Of a stretch of 64,000 nucleotides of DNA, positions 36,398-46,100 are shown in pieces. The notes below the pieces were generated by a model, which was given only the letters and a program-made list of their open reading frames with translations, was not told the origin of the DNA and did no database searches. A program made the position numbers and the translations under genes. Source of the DNA: Zhenhengia yiwuensis (GTDB taxonomy: Bacteria > Bacillota > Clostridia > Lachnospirales > Cellulosilyticaceae); the NCBI RefSeq assembly GCF_014384995.1, contig NZ_JACRSY010000004.1, forward strand, positions 112,082-176,081. The letters are read 5' to 3'. Each line of letters opens with the position of its first letter. The first letter of the stretch is position 1.

Positions 36398-37060
36398 ATG
36401 ATCGAGCACATACTAGAAAATAACGAAGTACTCATAGTTGGAAAAGCTATAAGTGAGCTGACTTATAGTCATAAAGTATATGGAGAAGGATTCTATAGTT
36501 TTAACCTTGAAGTACCAAGGCTGAGTGATTCTTCTGATGTTTTACCAGTAACTGTTTCTGAGAGACTATTACCTACACTAGGTAATATAGAAGGTAAAGT
36601 ATTAGATATTACAGGTCAATTTAGATCCTATAATCAATATGAAGAAGGCAAGAACCGCCTTATTCTTACCATATTTGCCTTAGAGATTAAAGAAGTACCA
36701 GAAGAAGAAATGAAGAAGAATAAAAATACTATTTATTTAAGTGGATTTGTATGCAAAGACCCTATTTATCGCACAACCCCATTTGGTAGAGAAATTACAG
36801 ACTTGCTTTTAGCAGTAAATCGTTCTTATCACAAGTCAGACTACATACCATGTATTACTTGGGGAAGAAATGCAAGGTATGCCCAAAACTTAAAAACAGG
36901 TGCACATATTGAGATATGGGGCAGAATACAAAGTAGATCTTATCAGAAGAAGCTAGAGACAGGAGAGGCTATTAGCAAGGTAGCTTATGAAGTATCTATT
37001 TCTAAAATGGAAATTTTAGATGAGACCACGCGAGTTGAAGAACTTCATAAAGTAGAATAA
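36398..37060 (+). CDS. Single-stranded-DNA-binding-like protein with two OB folds
   Basis: This is a 220-residue protein. Residues ~105-205 form an SSB-type OB fold (IYLSGFVCKDPIYRTTPFG, then FLLAVN-like LLLAVNRSY and PCITWGRNARYA). Residues ~1-100 form a second, more diverged OB fold. It lacks the acidic C-terminal tail tip of housekeeping SSB. Similar tandem-OB proteins are widespread in clostridia and annotated as SSB-like. It likely binds single-stranded DNA in a specialised role. It ends at a perfect terminator. Confidence 0.8.
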   Translation: MIEHILENNEVLIVGKAISELTYSHKVYGEGFYSFNLEVPRLSDSSDVLPVTVSERLLPTLGNIEGKVLDITGQFRSYNQYEEGKNRLILTIFALEIKEVPEEEMKKNKNTIYLSGFVCKDPIYRTTPFGREITDLLLAVNRSYHKSDYIPCITWGRNARYAQNLKTGAHIEIWGRIQSRSYQKKLETGEAISKVAYEVSISKMEILDETTRVEELHKVE

Positions 37061-37064
37061 AACG

Positions 37065-37099
37065 CAAAAAGCAAGGCATAGGATATGCCTTGCTTTTTG
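37065..37099 (+). terminator. Strong terminator
   Basis: A 16-bp stem (37065-37080 with 37084-37099) includes the T-rich arm GCTTTTTG. Confidence 0.85.
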
Positions 37100-37162
37100 T
37101 ATGATATATATAGAAAATGTTTGAATTTTAGAGTATAATCTTTTACATAGAAAGGAGAAAGT

Positions 37163-37831
37163 ATGTATAAGATTATTAGGCAAAGAAGAAAATCTGTTAC
37201 AATTCATATTGAAGATGACTTAAGTATTGTTGTAAAGGCTCCTTATGATATTTCTCATGAAGAGATTGATAAAATCGTTACAAAACATGAGGTCTGGATT
37301 AATAAGACTATTAGAGATAAAGAGAATTTAGCTAGGCGAAAAGATTGGCTTCATAATGGAGAAATCTTATACTTAGGCAAAAAGCTTCAGGTATGCATTG
37401 ATGAAGAACCGACTGGGAAAGTTGCAGTAAGTGTAGCAGATGGCGTACTTACAATTGTAACACCTAATAAAAAAGACCACTTTCTTATAAAAACTCAATT
37501 AGAGATGTATACTAAAGAACAAGCTTTAAAATTATTTACGACACTAACAGATAAATATTGTAATTTATTAGGGTGTAAGTATAGCTCATTGACGTTAAGA
37601 AAGCAAAAGACGAGATGGGGAAGTTGTTCAAGTAAAGGTGGACTTTCTTATAATATAAGATTAATGAGTGCACCAATAGAAGTGATTGAATATGTGGTAT
37701 TACACGAGGTCATGCATTTAATATATTTTGACCATAGCAAAGCTTTTTGGAATGCAATTGCTAAGGTAATGCCAGACTATAAAACAAGACAGAGTTATTT
37801 AAAAGAGCAAGGAAATATTTTAGATATATAA
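37163..37831 (+). CDS. YgjP-type zinc metallopeptidase (M48-like, DUF45)
   Basis: This is a 222-residue cytosolic protein. The zinc motif HEVMH (His181, Glu182, His185) is followed by a third ligand His in YFDHS. The family hallmark RWGSCSSKG lies ~30 residues before it. The physiological substrate is not known. AAAGGAG lies upstream. It is followed after 17 bases by the adenosyltransferase gene. Confidence 0.9.
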   Translation: MYKIIRQRRKSVTIHIEDDLSIVVKAPYDISHEEIDKIVTKHEVWINKTIRDKENLARRKDWLHNGEILYLGKKLQVCIDEEPTGKVAVSVADGVLTIVTPNKKDHFLIKTQLEMYTKEQALKLFTTLTDKYCNLLGCKYSSLTLRKQKTRWGSCSSKGGLSYNIRLMSAPIEVIEYVVLHEVMHLIYFDHSKAFWNAIAKVMPDYKTRQSYLKEQGNILDI

Positions 37832-37848
37832 ATGAAGAGGTGACTATG

Positions 37849-38379
37849 ATGGAACAAGGGCTTATACAGGTATACTGTGGACCGGGAAAAGGAAAAACCA
37901 CAGCAGCTATAGGATTAGGTATACGTGCATTAGGTAGTAATTTAAAGGTAATCATGATCCAGTTCTTAAAAAATGATAATACAGGCGAATGTAGACTTTT
38001 AAAAACACTAGAACCAGGGTTTAAAGTGTTCCACTTTGAAAAAGAACGTGGTTTTACTTGGACGCTTACAGATGAAGAAAAGAGTGAACTTGCACAAGAA
38101 ATTCATATGGCACTTAAATTTGCAAAGAAAGTTATGGATACAGGGGAATGTGATATTCTTATTCTTGATGAAGTGCTTGGCGTAATTGAAAAGGGATTTG
38201 CGGATGTTAAAGATCTTCAAAGCTTGGTTGAAGAAAAACCAGAATTTATGGAACTTGTTGTTACAGGAAGAGTATTGCCAGATGTATTAAAAGATAAAGT
38301 AGATTATATAAGCTATATTGAAGCTGTTAAACATCCTATGGAAAAAGGTGTAATGGCAAGAGAGGGAATAGAGTATTAA
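37849..38379 (+). CDS. cobO: Cob(I)alamin/cobyrinate adenosyltransferase, CobA/BtuR type
   Basis: This 176-residue enzyme transfers the adenosyl group from ATP to cob(I)alamin, making coenzyme B12. Near the N-terminus is the P-loop GPGKGKTT, then IQFLKN and the Walker B-like DILILDEV. The start at 37849 is 8 bases after GAAGAGG; in-frame GTG 37840 and ATG 37846 are too close. No other B12 genes are nearby, so it probably serves salvage. Confidence 0.93.
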   Translation: MEQGLIQVYCGPGKGKTTAAIGLGIRALGSNLKVIMIQFLKNDNTGECRLLKTLEPGFKVFHFEKERGFTWTLTDEEKSELAQEIHMALKFAKKVMDTGECDILILDEVLGVIEKGFADVKDLQSLVEEKPEFMELVVTGRVLPDVLKDKVDYISYIEAVKHPMEKGVMAREGIEY

Positions 38380-38416
38380 GAAGTACACTTGATGATAAAA
38401 GTAAGAGGGGATACGT

Positions 38417-39382
38417 ATGCGAAATAAAAACACGTGGGTTAATTTTGGCATCGGTGTAGGGGCTTATTTATTACTAATTTTACTTGTAAGACAGAATGTA
38501 GAGTTGTTTAGTTATACACCAGAGCTACTTGTTTTAGGAACTTTGGCTATGTATATGATAATAGGGTTTATGCAAAGGCATGGAGATAAACGGGCAGGGC
38601 GTATAGCTGTTATACTTCCCTATGGGGTAGGTGTCACCGTATATGCAGTAGCCCGGATACTAAAGAGTGCAGATCTTATGGCACTTTTTAAAAAGATAGT
38701 ACCACAGATTTACCAACCTTTAAATAAAATTTCAATCCTTATGGATCAAGAAATATCTAGAGATATTATAGTGGCAGTTTTAATGATGGGATTTGTAGTA
38801 GTAAGTATGCTAGCATTAGAAATAGGGCGTAGTATGGCATCTAGTGAAAGTAGTGTTATGAAGTTTTGCTATAATATTGTGCTTGTATGGGGCGTACATT
38901 TTTACTTGTTTATGGGAGCCTATGCATTTGCAGCTATGAATCCAGCTTTTATGAGCGATATAAAGATGAAAAACTTATTTGCAGTAGGTATGACACTTGC
39001 CATCTTCCTTGTATATTTCTTAGTAGGAAGAGCTTGCCGTAATATAAGTTTACAGATTGTACAGTTCTTATCTTGCATATCTATATCAGTAAGTGCCATG
39101 ATTATGTATGTTTTAGGGATGCTATTTATATGGGATATTGGTATTTATGAAAGGTATATCTTACCAGTGGCTACTTCCTTTATTGGTGTCATGTGTAAGG
39201 AGATAGGACAGGCAACAGGAGAAACAGCTAAAGTGATTAGTCAATATGGCATAACAGCAAGTTTAATTATGAGTATTGTACCTTCAGTGCTCATTTTTGT
39301 TGGTAAACTTGCTTCTATGCTAGAAGAAGATATTCAAGCTAATGAAGAAGTAAAGAATGAAATAAAAGTAGAAAATAAATAA
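38417..39382 (+). CDS. Polytopic membrane protein of unknown function
   Basis: This 321-residue protein has about eight predicted transmembrane helices (for example ~9-24, 34-52, 62-80, 114-134, 149-171, 188-205, 213-235, 275-293) and a charged C-terminal tail rich in E and K. I recognise no family motif. GAGGGG precedes the ATG. It follows the adenosyltransferase gene by 37 bases and may be in its operon. Confidence 0.7.
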   Translation: MRNKNTWVNFGIGVGAYLLLILLVRQNVELFSYTPELLVLGTLAMYMIIGFMQRHGDKRAGRIAVILPYGVGVTVYAVARILKSADLMALFKKIVPQIYQPLNKISILMDQEISRDIIVAVLMMGFVVVSMLALEIGRSMASSESSVMKFCYNIVLVWGVHFYLFMGAYAFAAMNPAFMSDIKMKNLFAVGMTLAIFLVYFLVGRACRNISLQIVQFLSCISISVSAMIMYVLGMLFIWDIGIYERYILPVATSFIGVMCKEIGQATGETAKVISQYGITASLIMSIVPSVLIFVGKLASMLEEDIQANEEVKNEIKVENK

Positions 39383-39392
39383 TATGAAGTAT

Positions 39393-39433
39393 AATAAAAG
39401 TGGCTATTGCACCAAGCAATAGCCACTTTTATT
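39393..39433. terminator. Bidirectional terminator
   Basis: A perfect 18-bp stem (39393-39410 with 39416-39433) has a 5-base loop and A/T-rich ends on both strands. It lies between convergent genes and overlaps the dapB stop region. Confidence 0.88.
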
Positions 39434-40190
39434 AACTGTCTAAAAGATGTTCCATATTATAAAGTCCTGCTGCTTTGCCGTGAAGGAAGGCAGCTGCTTT
39501 AAGAGCACCTACAGCAAAAACTTCTTTTGAAGCTGCAGAGTGAGATAAGGTGATGACTTCATCGTTTCCAGCGAAGAGGATATCATGCTCTCCTACGATT
39601 GTACCACCACGTATAGCGTGTATACCAATCTCATTTTTAGGACGTTTTTCACGTACGCCTGAACGGTCGTAACGAAGTGCGTATTTTTCATCTAGTGTAC
39701 CTGTAATAGCATCTGCAATAGCAAGAGCTGTACCGCTTGGTGCATCTACTTTCTGATTGTGATGTTTTTCAATAATTTCAATATCAAAACCACTATCAGC
39801 TAGTACTTCAGTAGCACGTTTAGCAAGTGTAATGAGTAAATTTACACCAAGTGACATATTAGCTGAGAAGAATACAGGAATATGCTTACTTGCTTCGTGA
39901 ACAAATTCGATATCTTCATCAGAAAGTCCTGTTGTACATACAACGACAGGGATTTTCTTAGTTATAGCATGTTCAAGAAGTGGTCTAACCGCTGAAGCAG
40001 TAGAGAAGTCTACGATTACATCAACAGGCACATTACAAGCACTAATATGATCAAATACAGGGAATGTATTCGGTATAGAAAGGTTAGGGTCTACACCGGC
40101 TACTAGATTTAAGTTTGGATGGTCTTTAATGATACGAACGATTGCTTGACCGATTCGACCATTACAGCCATGCATTAAGATATTGGTCAT
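39432..40190 (-). CDS. dapB: 4-hydroxy-tetrahydrodipicolinate reductase
   Basis: This 252-residue NAD(P)H-dependent enzyme makes tetrahydrodipicolinate, the precursor of lysine, meso-DAP and spore dipicolinate. N-terminal HGCNGRIGQ binds the cofactor. The catalytic EKHHNQKVDAPSGTA motif is present. The ATG at 40190 is 8 bases after AAAGGG; upstream in-frame starts are too close. Last gene of asd-dapA-dapB. Confidence 0.96.
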   Translation of the reverse strand: MTNILMHGCNGRIGQAIVRIIKDHPNLNLVAGVDPNLSIPNTFPVFDHISACNVPVDVIVDFSTASAVRPLLEHAITKKIPVVVCTTGLSDEDIEFVHEASKHIPVFFSANMSLGVNLLITLAKRATEVLADSGFDIEIIEKHHNQKVDAPSGTALAIADAITGTLDEKYALRYDRSGVREKRPKNEIGIHAIRGGTIVGEHDILFAGNDEVITLSHSAASKEVFAVGALKAAAFLHGKAAGLYNMEHLLDS

Positions 40191-40216
40191 GTGCATCACC
40201 CTTTCTGTAAGAAATA

Positions 40217-41095
40217 TTAAATAAGTTCAGCTGCTTTAAGAACAGCTGTAACTTTTTCTTCATTTGCTGATTCAAGATTTGTAAGTGGTAATCTACAAGG
40301 GCCTACTTCAAAGCCCATCATATTCATAGCAGCTTTAACTGGAATAGGATTTACTTCACAGAATAGTGCATCAATTACTGGTAAATAGTCTAATTGCAGT
40401 TTAAGTGCTTCTTTTGTATCACCTTTAAGGTAAAGGTCTACCATATCATGTGTTTGTTTTGGTGCTACGTTTGAAAGTACAGAGATAACGCCTACACCAC
40501 CAAGAGAAAGTGTAGGAATGATTTGGTCATCGTTACCTGAGTAAATAGCAAAGTCAGGACCACATAGACGTGCAATTTGAGCTACTTGTGAAAGGTTACC
40601 ACTTGCCTCTTTAATCCCTACAACATAAGGTAGTTTTGAAAGCTCATATACTGTTTGAGGAGTTATATTAAGACCTGTACGAGATGGTACATTATAAAGA
40701 ATCATAGGAAGGTCAGTAGCCTCACCAATTGCTTTAAAGTGTTCGATAAGTCCTCTTTGAGTTGTTTTGTTGTAGTATGGTGTAACTTGAAGTGTAGCAT
40801 CCACACCAAGTTCCTTAGCGCGTTTTGTAAGGGTGATACCATGATGTGTATCGTTGCTACCAGTACCAGCAATAACAGGTACGCGACCAGCAGTTTGTTC
40901 TACAGCTACTCTAATACATTCAAGGTGTTCTTCATCTGTCATAGTAGAAGCTTCGCCAGTTGTACCACAGATAATGATAGAATCTGTACCATTTTCTATT
41001 TGAAAATCAATTATTTCTCTAAGTTTATTAAAGTTAATACTTCCGTTTTCATTAAATGGTGTAACGATTGCTACACCTGCACCTTTAAAAATCAT
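40217..41095 (-). CDS. dapA: 4-hydroxy-tetrahydrodipicolinate synthase
   Basis: This 292-residue aldolase condenses pyruvate with aspartate semialdehyde. It has CGTTGEASTMT, the Tyr in YNVPSRTG, and the Schiff-base Lys in VVGIKEASGN. It lies between asd and dapB with gaps of 21 and 26 bases, so it is co-transcribed under the upstream lysine riboswitch. Confidence 0.97.
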   Translation of the reverse strand: MIFKGAGVAIVTPFNENGSINFNKLREIIDFQIENGTDSIIICGTTGEASTMTDEEHLECIRVAVEQTAGRVPVIAGTGSNDTHHGITLTKRAKELGVDATLQVTPYYNKTTQRGLIEHFKAIGEATDLPMILYNVPSRTGLNITPQTVYELSKLPYVVGIKEASGNLSQVAQIARLCGPDFAIYSGNDDQIIPTLSLGGVGVISVLSNVAPKQTHDMVDLYLKGDTKEALKLQLDYLPVIDALFCEVNPIPVKAAMNMMGFEVGPCRLPLTNLESANEEKVTAVLKAAELI

Positions 41096-41116
41096 TTATC
41101 ATCAGTCCTTTCACTT

Positions 41117-42115
41117 TTACATCATGTTTGCAATAATCCATTCAGCGATTTGTACGGCATTACTTGCAGCACCTTTACGAATATTATCAGCTACAACCCA
41201 GAGATTAATACCATGTTCAAGGCTTTCATCACGACGAATACGTCCAACAAAGACTTCATCATGACCTGTTGCATTAATAGCTAAAGGATAAATATTGTTA
41301 GCTAAATCATCTTGAACAATAATGCCTTCTGATGCAGATAGTCTGTTTATAAGTTCATCTATTTCAAATGGTTTATTAAGTTCTACGTTAATACTTTCAC
41401 TATGGCTGTTAAATACAGGAACACGAACAGTTGTTGCTGTAATACGAAGTGTATCATCATGAAGGATTTTACGAGTTTCTTCAACCATTTTCATTTCTTC
41501 TTTTGTATAACCGTTTTCTAAGAAAACATCAATATGAGGTAAGCAGTTGTTTGCAATAGGATGAGGGAATTTTTTAGGGGCCTGGCCTTTAAGTCCTTCT
41601 TCAAGATCACTCCATCCACCCATACCAGCGCCTGATACAGCTTGGAATGTAGTATAAACTATTCTCTTAATACCATAGTATTCATGGAGAGGTTTAAGTG
41701 CAACAACAGCTTGTATGGTAGAGCAGTTCGGATTTGCAATAATACCTTGATGATTTCTAATATCTTCAGGATTTACTTCAGGCACAACAAGAGGAACATT
41801 AGGATCCATACGCCATGCAGAACTATTGTCAATAACAATACATCCGCTTTCTGCTGCAATAGGAGCGTATTTTAAGCTTGTGCCACCACCTGCTGAGAAA
41901 AGAGCAATATCGATTTGATAATCTTTAAAGCTGTTTTCATTAAGTTCAAGAACAGTGTATTCTTTACCATTAAAAGTAAGAGTAGAGCCTGCTGAACGAG
42001 CTGAAGCAAAAACATAAAAATTCTCAATAGGTAAATTCTTTTCTTCTAAAACCTTTAAAAATGTACGTCCTACCATGCCAGTTGCGCCTACAACCGCTAA
42101 ATTAATTTTTTTCAT
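41117..42115 (-). CDS. asd: Aspartate-semialdehyde dehydrogenase
   Basis: This 332-residue enzyme reduces aspartyl phosphate to the semialdehyde. It has the GATGMVGRTF cofactor loop, active Cys in NPNCSTIQ, and the RVPVFNSHSE motif near the catalytic His. First gene of the asd-dapA-dapB operon; AGGGAGG precedes the ATG. The long leader holds a lysine riboswitch. Confidence 0.96.
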   Translation of the reverse strand: MKKINLAVVGATGMVGRTFLKVLEEKNLPIENFYVFASARSAGSTLTFNGKEYTVLELNENSFKDYQIDIALFSAGGGTSLKYAPIAAESGCIVIDNSSAWRMDPNVPLVVPEVNPEDIRNHQGIIANPNCSTIQAVVALKPLHEYYGIKRIVYTTFQAVSGAGMGGWSDLEEGLKGQAPKKFPHPIANNCLPHIDVFLENGYTKEEMKMVEETRKILHDDTLRITATTVRVPVFNSHSESINVELNKPFEIDELINRLSASEGIIVQDDLANNIYPLAINATGHDEVFVGRIRRDESLEHGINLWVVADNIRKGAASNAVQIAEWIIANMM

Positions 42116-42146
42116 AATGATGAGATCCTCCCTAACATTTTAAAAT

Positions 42147-42178
42147 AAATAACAAAAGCCAGCTAATAGGTAGCTGGC
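42147..42178 (-). terminator. Expression-platform terminator of the lysine riboswitch
   Basis: On the minus strand AGCCAGCTA, a 5-base loop and TAGCTGGCT are followed by TTTGTTATTTATTTT, about 30 bases before the asd start. Confidence 0.85.
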
Positions 42179-42219
42179 TGTGAATACGATGATGTAAACT
42201 TCATTTACAAGAATCACTT

Positions 42220-42400
42220 AAACACAGTAGCACACCACCTATTGTATAGCAAAAGGTGACAGTTGTATAGCTATTCACTATACACCCAGGAATAAAGTGT
42301 ACAAGCACATTACCCTTCGGCGATGCTTCCTTTTGAAAGTAGTCAACTTCTCTTGTAAGAATCCTAAATTCTACTCATAAGTATCGCGCCTCTACATGAA
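42220..42400 (-). ncRNA. Lysine riboswitch (L box)
   Basis: The minus strand begins GTAGAGGCGCGATACTTATG, then AAGGAAGCATCGCCGAAGGG, and ends near GGTGGTGTGCTACTG. These are the diagnostic L-box blocks (AGAGGNGC, AGTA-like turn, GCCGAAG). Lysine binding should favour the terminator at 42147-42178 and shut off asd-dapA-dapB. Confidence 0.93.
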
Positions 42401-42426
42401 TGATTAATGTTATTCAATTGTGTCTA

Positions 42427-42455
42427 ATCATAACATGACGCATAACGGGTGTCAA
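42427..42455 (-). promoter_or_regulatory. SigA promoter of the asd operon
   Basis: On the minus strand TTGACA (42455-42450) and TATGAT (42432-42427) are separated by 17 bases, directly upstream of the L box. Confidence 0.85.
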
Positions 42456-42629
42456 TATTACAAACAATTAAATACTATTTTAAATTATGAAAAGATTGAT
42501 GATGCACATATTATATGCTAGAAAACTAAAAAAATGCATAAAAGCTGAAAAAGTAGGGTGAGGGTGTATATTTTTAAGATAAATTATCCATACTGTAGAA
42601 CATGAATACAAAAAAAGGAAGGTAATTCT

Positions 42630-42839
42630 ATGAAAAACATGGATAGCACTAAAGAGAAATTATTTGATGCTTTATCACCAGACCAAAAGATGAAGCTTGA
42701 AATTGCAGAGGAATTAGGTCTTTTAGATAAAGTGCAAGAAGGTGGATGGAAGAGCCTTACACCTAAAGAAACAGGGCGTATTGGTGGTCTTATGACTAAA
42801 AAGAAAAGAGAATTAAAAAATAAAGAAAATAATGCATAG
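42630..42839 (+). CDS. Minor small acid-soluble spore protein, alpha/beta type
   Basis: This 69-residue protein is related to SspF-like minor SASPs. MKLEIAEELGLLDKV and GWKSLTPKETGRIGGLM match the two conserved blocks of the family, here with a lysine-rich C-terminus. It differs clearly from the major-type SASP at 13.7 kb. AAGGAAGG precedes the ATG. Expected to be expressed in the forespore and to bind DNA. Confidence 0.88.
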   Translation: MKNMDSTKEKLFDALSPDQKMKLEIAEELGLLDKVQEGGWKSLTPKETGRIGGLMTKKKRELKNKENNA

Positions 42840-42865
42840 GATTTAAAGAAAGGGCTCCGTAAGTA

Positions 42866-42920
42866 AAGCTTCTTGTAAGTTATGATGCTAAAACATAACG
42901 CACAAGAAGCTTATTTTATT
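42866..42920 (+). terminator. Terminator after the SASP gene
   Basis: AAGCTTCTTGT (42866-42876) pairs with ACAAGAAGCTT (42902-42912), with an inner GTTATG/CATAAC pair, then ATTTTATT. Confidence 0.8.
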
Positions 42921-43033
42921 ATGTACAGCATAATAATTATTAAGATATACAAGAGAAAATAAAAAAACACAATAAAATAATAAAATAACTCCCTTTTATT
43001 AATAGATACATAAAAATTTAAAAAAAACTAAAT

Positions 43034-43049
43034 ATTTTCGCAAGAAAAT
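43034..43049. promoter_or_regulatory. Possible operator before the GH127 gene
   Basis: ATTTTC-GCAA-GAAAAT is a perfect 6-bp inverted repeat around GCAA, about 65 bases before the GH127 start. A sugar-responsive regulator could bind here; nothing more can be said. Confidence 0.3.
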
Positions 43050-43114
43050 GAGTAGAGAGAATCCATGCATATTGATATGATTTAGGTATTAAATAAAGAT
43101 AGGGGGAGTGAGTG

Positions 43115-46100
43115 ATGAAAAAAATGAAGGGTATTAACACTAAAAACACATTTTTGGTGACAATAGTTACAGCTGGAATGGTCATTAGTTTAGCTCCAAT
43201 GACTCAAGCATCTTCAAAGAAAGCAGTAGATAATAACTTAATTCTACATTATGATTTTAAGTCATTGCAATCTGGAACGATTGTGAATGATGTGAGTAAC
43301 AATGGAAAGGCAGGAGTTGTGCGTCCAACAGGATCTCAAGTAGAAACGGAACAAGTCACTATATATGGGCAAGATTATACTGCTTTTATCATGCAAGGAG
43401 GAAGTCCTAGCGCTACAAATACTTATATAGAAATGCCAAGCGGTATACTGAATGACTTAGAGGATGTAACAATTAGTTGTTGGGCATATGTTGAGGACCT
43501 AACAAGTTATCAGAGAATATGGGATATTGGTAGCGGTACGACTTCTTATATGTATCTATTAGCAAATGGATATAATGAGGGGCATACAGGCTATACTAGT
43601 GCCCTTACAAATATTGGTTGGTCAGGTGAAAAAGGGCCTGAAAAAGGAGAGAACATTGATACTGGACGTTGGATCTATACAACGGTTACATTTGATGGAT
43701 CTGAAAAGAGTATGTCTTTATATGAAGACGGAAAATTAATTGATACGATTACTACAGATACTGATCTTTCTGCCCTACAAGACAGTACTCAAAATTATAT
43801 CGGTTATGGTCAATTTGGTAATGACATTTTTGAAGGTAAAATTGCTGATTTTAAAATTTATAACTACTCCATGAGTCAAGAGGAAGTTTTAGAACAAGTA
43901 GAAATACCAGATAAAGAAAAAGTTGAGCGAGATAAAGAATCATTAACACTTGGGGATATTTCAGCTGTAACAGAAGACTTAGTGCTGCCTACAACTGGAG
44001 AAATGGGTAGTTCTATTACATGGAAAACGAGTGATACAATTATTGTATCCTCATTAGGTAAAGTAACAAGGCCAAAGGCTGGAAAGGCAGATGTGACAGT
44101 TACTTTAACTGCAACTATACAATCTGGAGGAGAAATAGCCACTAAAACATTTGAAGTAAAAGTAAAGGCCCATCTAACAGATAGGCAAATTGTAGAGAAG
44201 GATGGAGATACAATTACTCTTGGTAATTTGAATGTTGTAACAAAAGATCTTCAATTACCTACACAAGGCGTATTAGGCTCTAGTATTTCATGGGAAAGCT
44301 CTGAACCTCATATTATCTCTGATGATGGAAAAGTAACAAGGCCAATTGATAATTATAAATTAGTTACATTAACAGCAAAAATGAGTTATGGATTAGCAGC
44401 TCTTGAAAAGGAATTTACTGCAACTGTATATCCAGTTTATGAAAAATTAGATATTGTTGAAGTAGCAGATGTAGAAGTTAAGACTTCTTTAGGAATCCTA
44501 CCAACTTTGCCTCATAGAATAAAGGTAACTTATGAAGATAATACCATAGGATTTGAAAAAGTAGTATGGCCGACAGATTTAACTACTGAAGATTTCTTAA
44601 AGACTGGAGTGAAGCAAATGAAAGGCAACATTGTAGATTCTTCAGTGGGCGTAGTTGCAAATGTGGTTATTACAGATAAAACAGCCCAAATACCTATTAA
44701 AGTCGCATCTGGATTTGATCTTTCTAATATCTCTCTAGATGGCAATGATACCATCTTTTCTCAGAATATGGAGCGTGCTTTAGAATATCTAAATCTGATG
44801 GATGCAGATAGAATGCTCTATAATTTTAGAACTGCCTTTGGGCAAGATACAAAAGGTGTAGAACCATTAACGGGATGGGAAGAACCAACAGGATTATTAC
44901 GTGGACATTCTACAGGACATTTTATGTCAGCACTGGCATATGCTTATGCAGCAACAGGAGATGAAGTATATAAAGAAAAAATGGACTATATGATTGCAGA
45001 AATGCGAAAATTACAATTATTATCTAAGGGCAGTCCAGAAGACTTTAAGACATCTTGTACACCAACTGATGCAAATCAAGAAAAATGGAGTAAAGATCCA
45101 GAAGCATGGGGTGTTGGATTTATTAGTGCATATTCTCCAGATCAATTTGCTTTACTAGAACAATATACACCTTATGCAACAATTTGGGCACCTTATTATA
45201 CAATGCATAAATTACTTGCAGGTTTCTTAGACTGCTACACCTATGGTGGTAATGAAGAAGCATTGGAAATTGCCAAAGATCTTGGAGGATGGATATATGA
45301 ACGATTAAACGCATGTACAGCAGAGCAACGTTCAAAAATGTGGGATATGTATATTGCAGGGGAATATGGTGGAATGAATGAATCACTTACAAAACTTTAC
45401 GAAATTACAAGAGATGAGCGATATTTAAAAGCCGCTCAAATGTTTGATAATACCAAGTTCTTTAATAATCTATCAAGTAATGTAGATGATATCCAAAATA
45501 GACATGCTAATCAACATATTCCCCAAATTGTAGGTGCAATCCATGAATATGCAGCTACACAAGATCCAAAGTATTATCATATTGCTCGAAACTTTTGGGA
45601 TATGGTTGTAGCACGTTATGCTTACTCTATTGGTGGTATAGGGACAGGGGAGCGTTTTAAAGATCCTTATCAACAAGGGACCAATATCCTTGGAAATTCA
45701 GGTAGAGGTGAAAACTGCGAAACTTGTGCTGCTTACAATATGTTAAAGTTGACAAAGGATTTATACACCTATGATCCAGATAATGCTGCTTATATGGACT
45801 ATTATGAGAGAACATTAATTAATCAAATTATTGCTTCACAAACTAAAGAAACAACAGAGCATATGCATAATGGCGTAACCTATATGCTTCCAATTGACCC
45901 AGGTCAAAGAAAAGATTTTGATTCTGACTATGGAGGATTCACATGCTGTAATGGAACAGGTATGGAAAATCACGTTAAATATCAAGAAGCTGTATATGCG
46001 TATTCAGAGGATACACTATATGTAAATCTATATATTCCTACGACAGTAGAATGGGAAGAAAAAGGTATAACTGTAAAACAAGAAACTAAGTTCCCTTCTG

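Noticed and set aside
40655..41284. 209-codon plus-strand frame across dapA and asd
   Set aside because: It lies antisense to two certain genes and has low-complexity, S/C/T-rich composition typical of a shadow frame.
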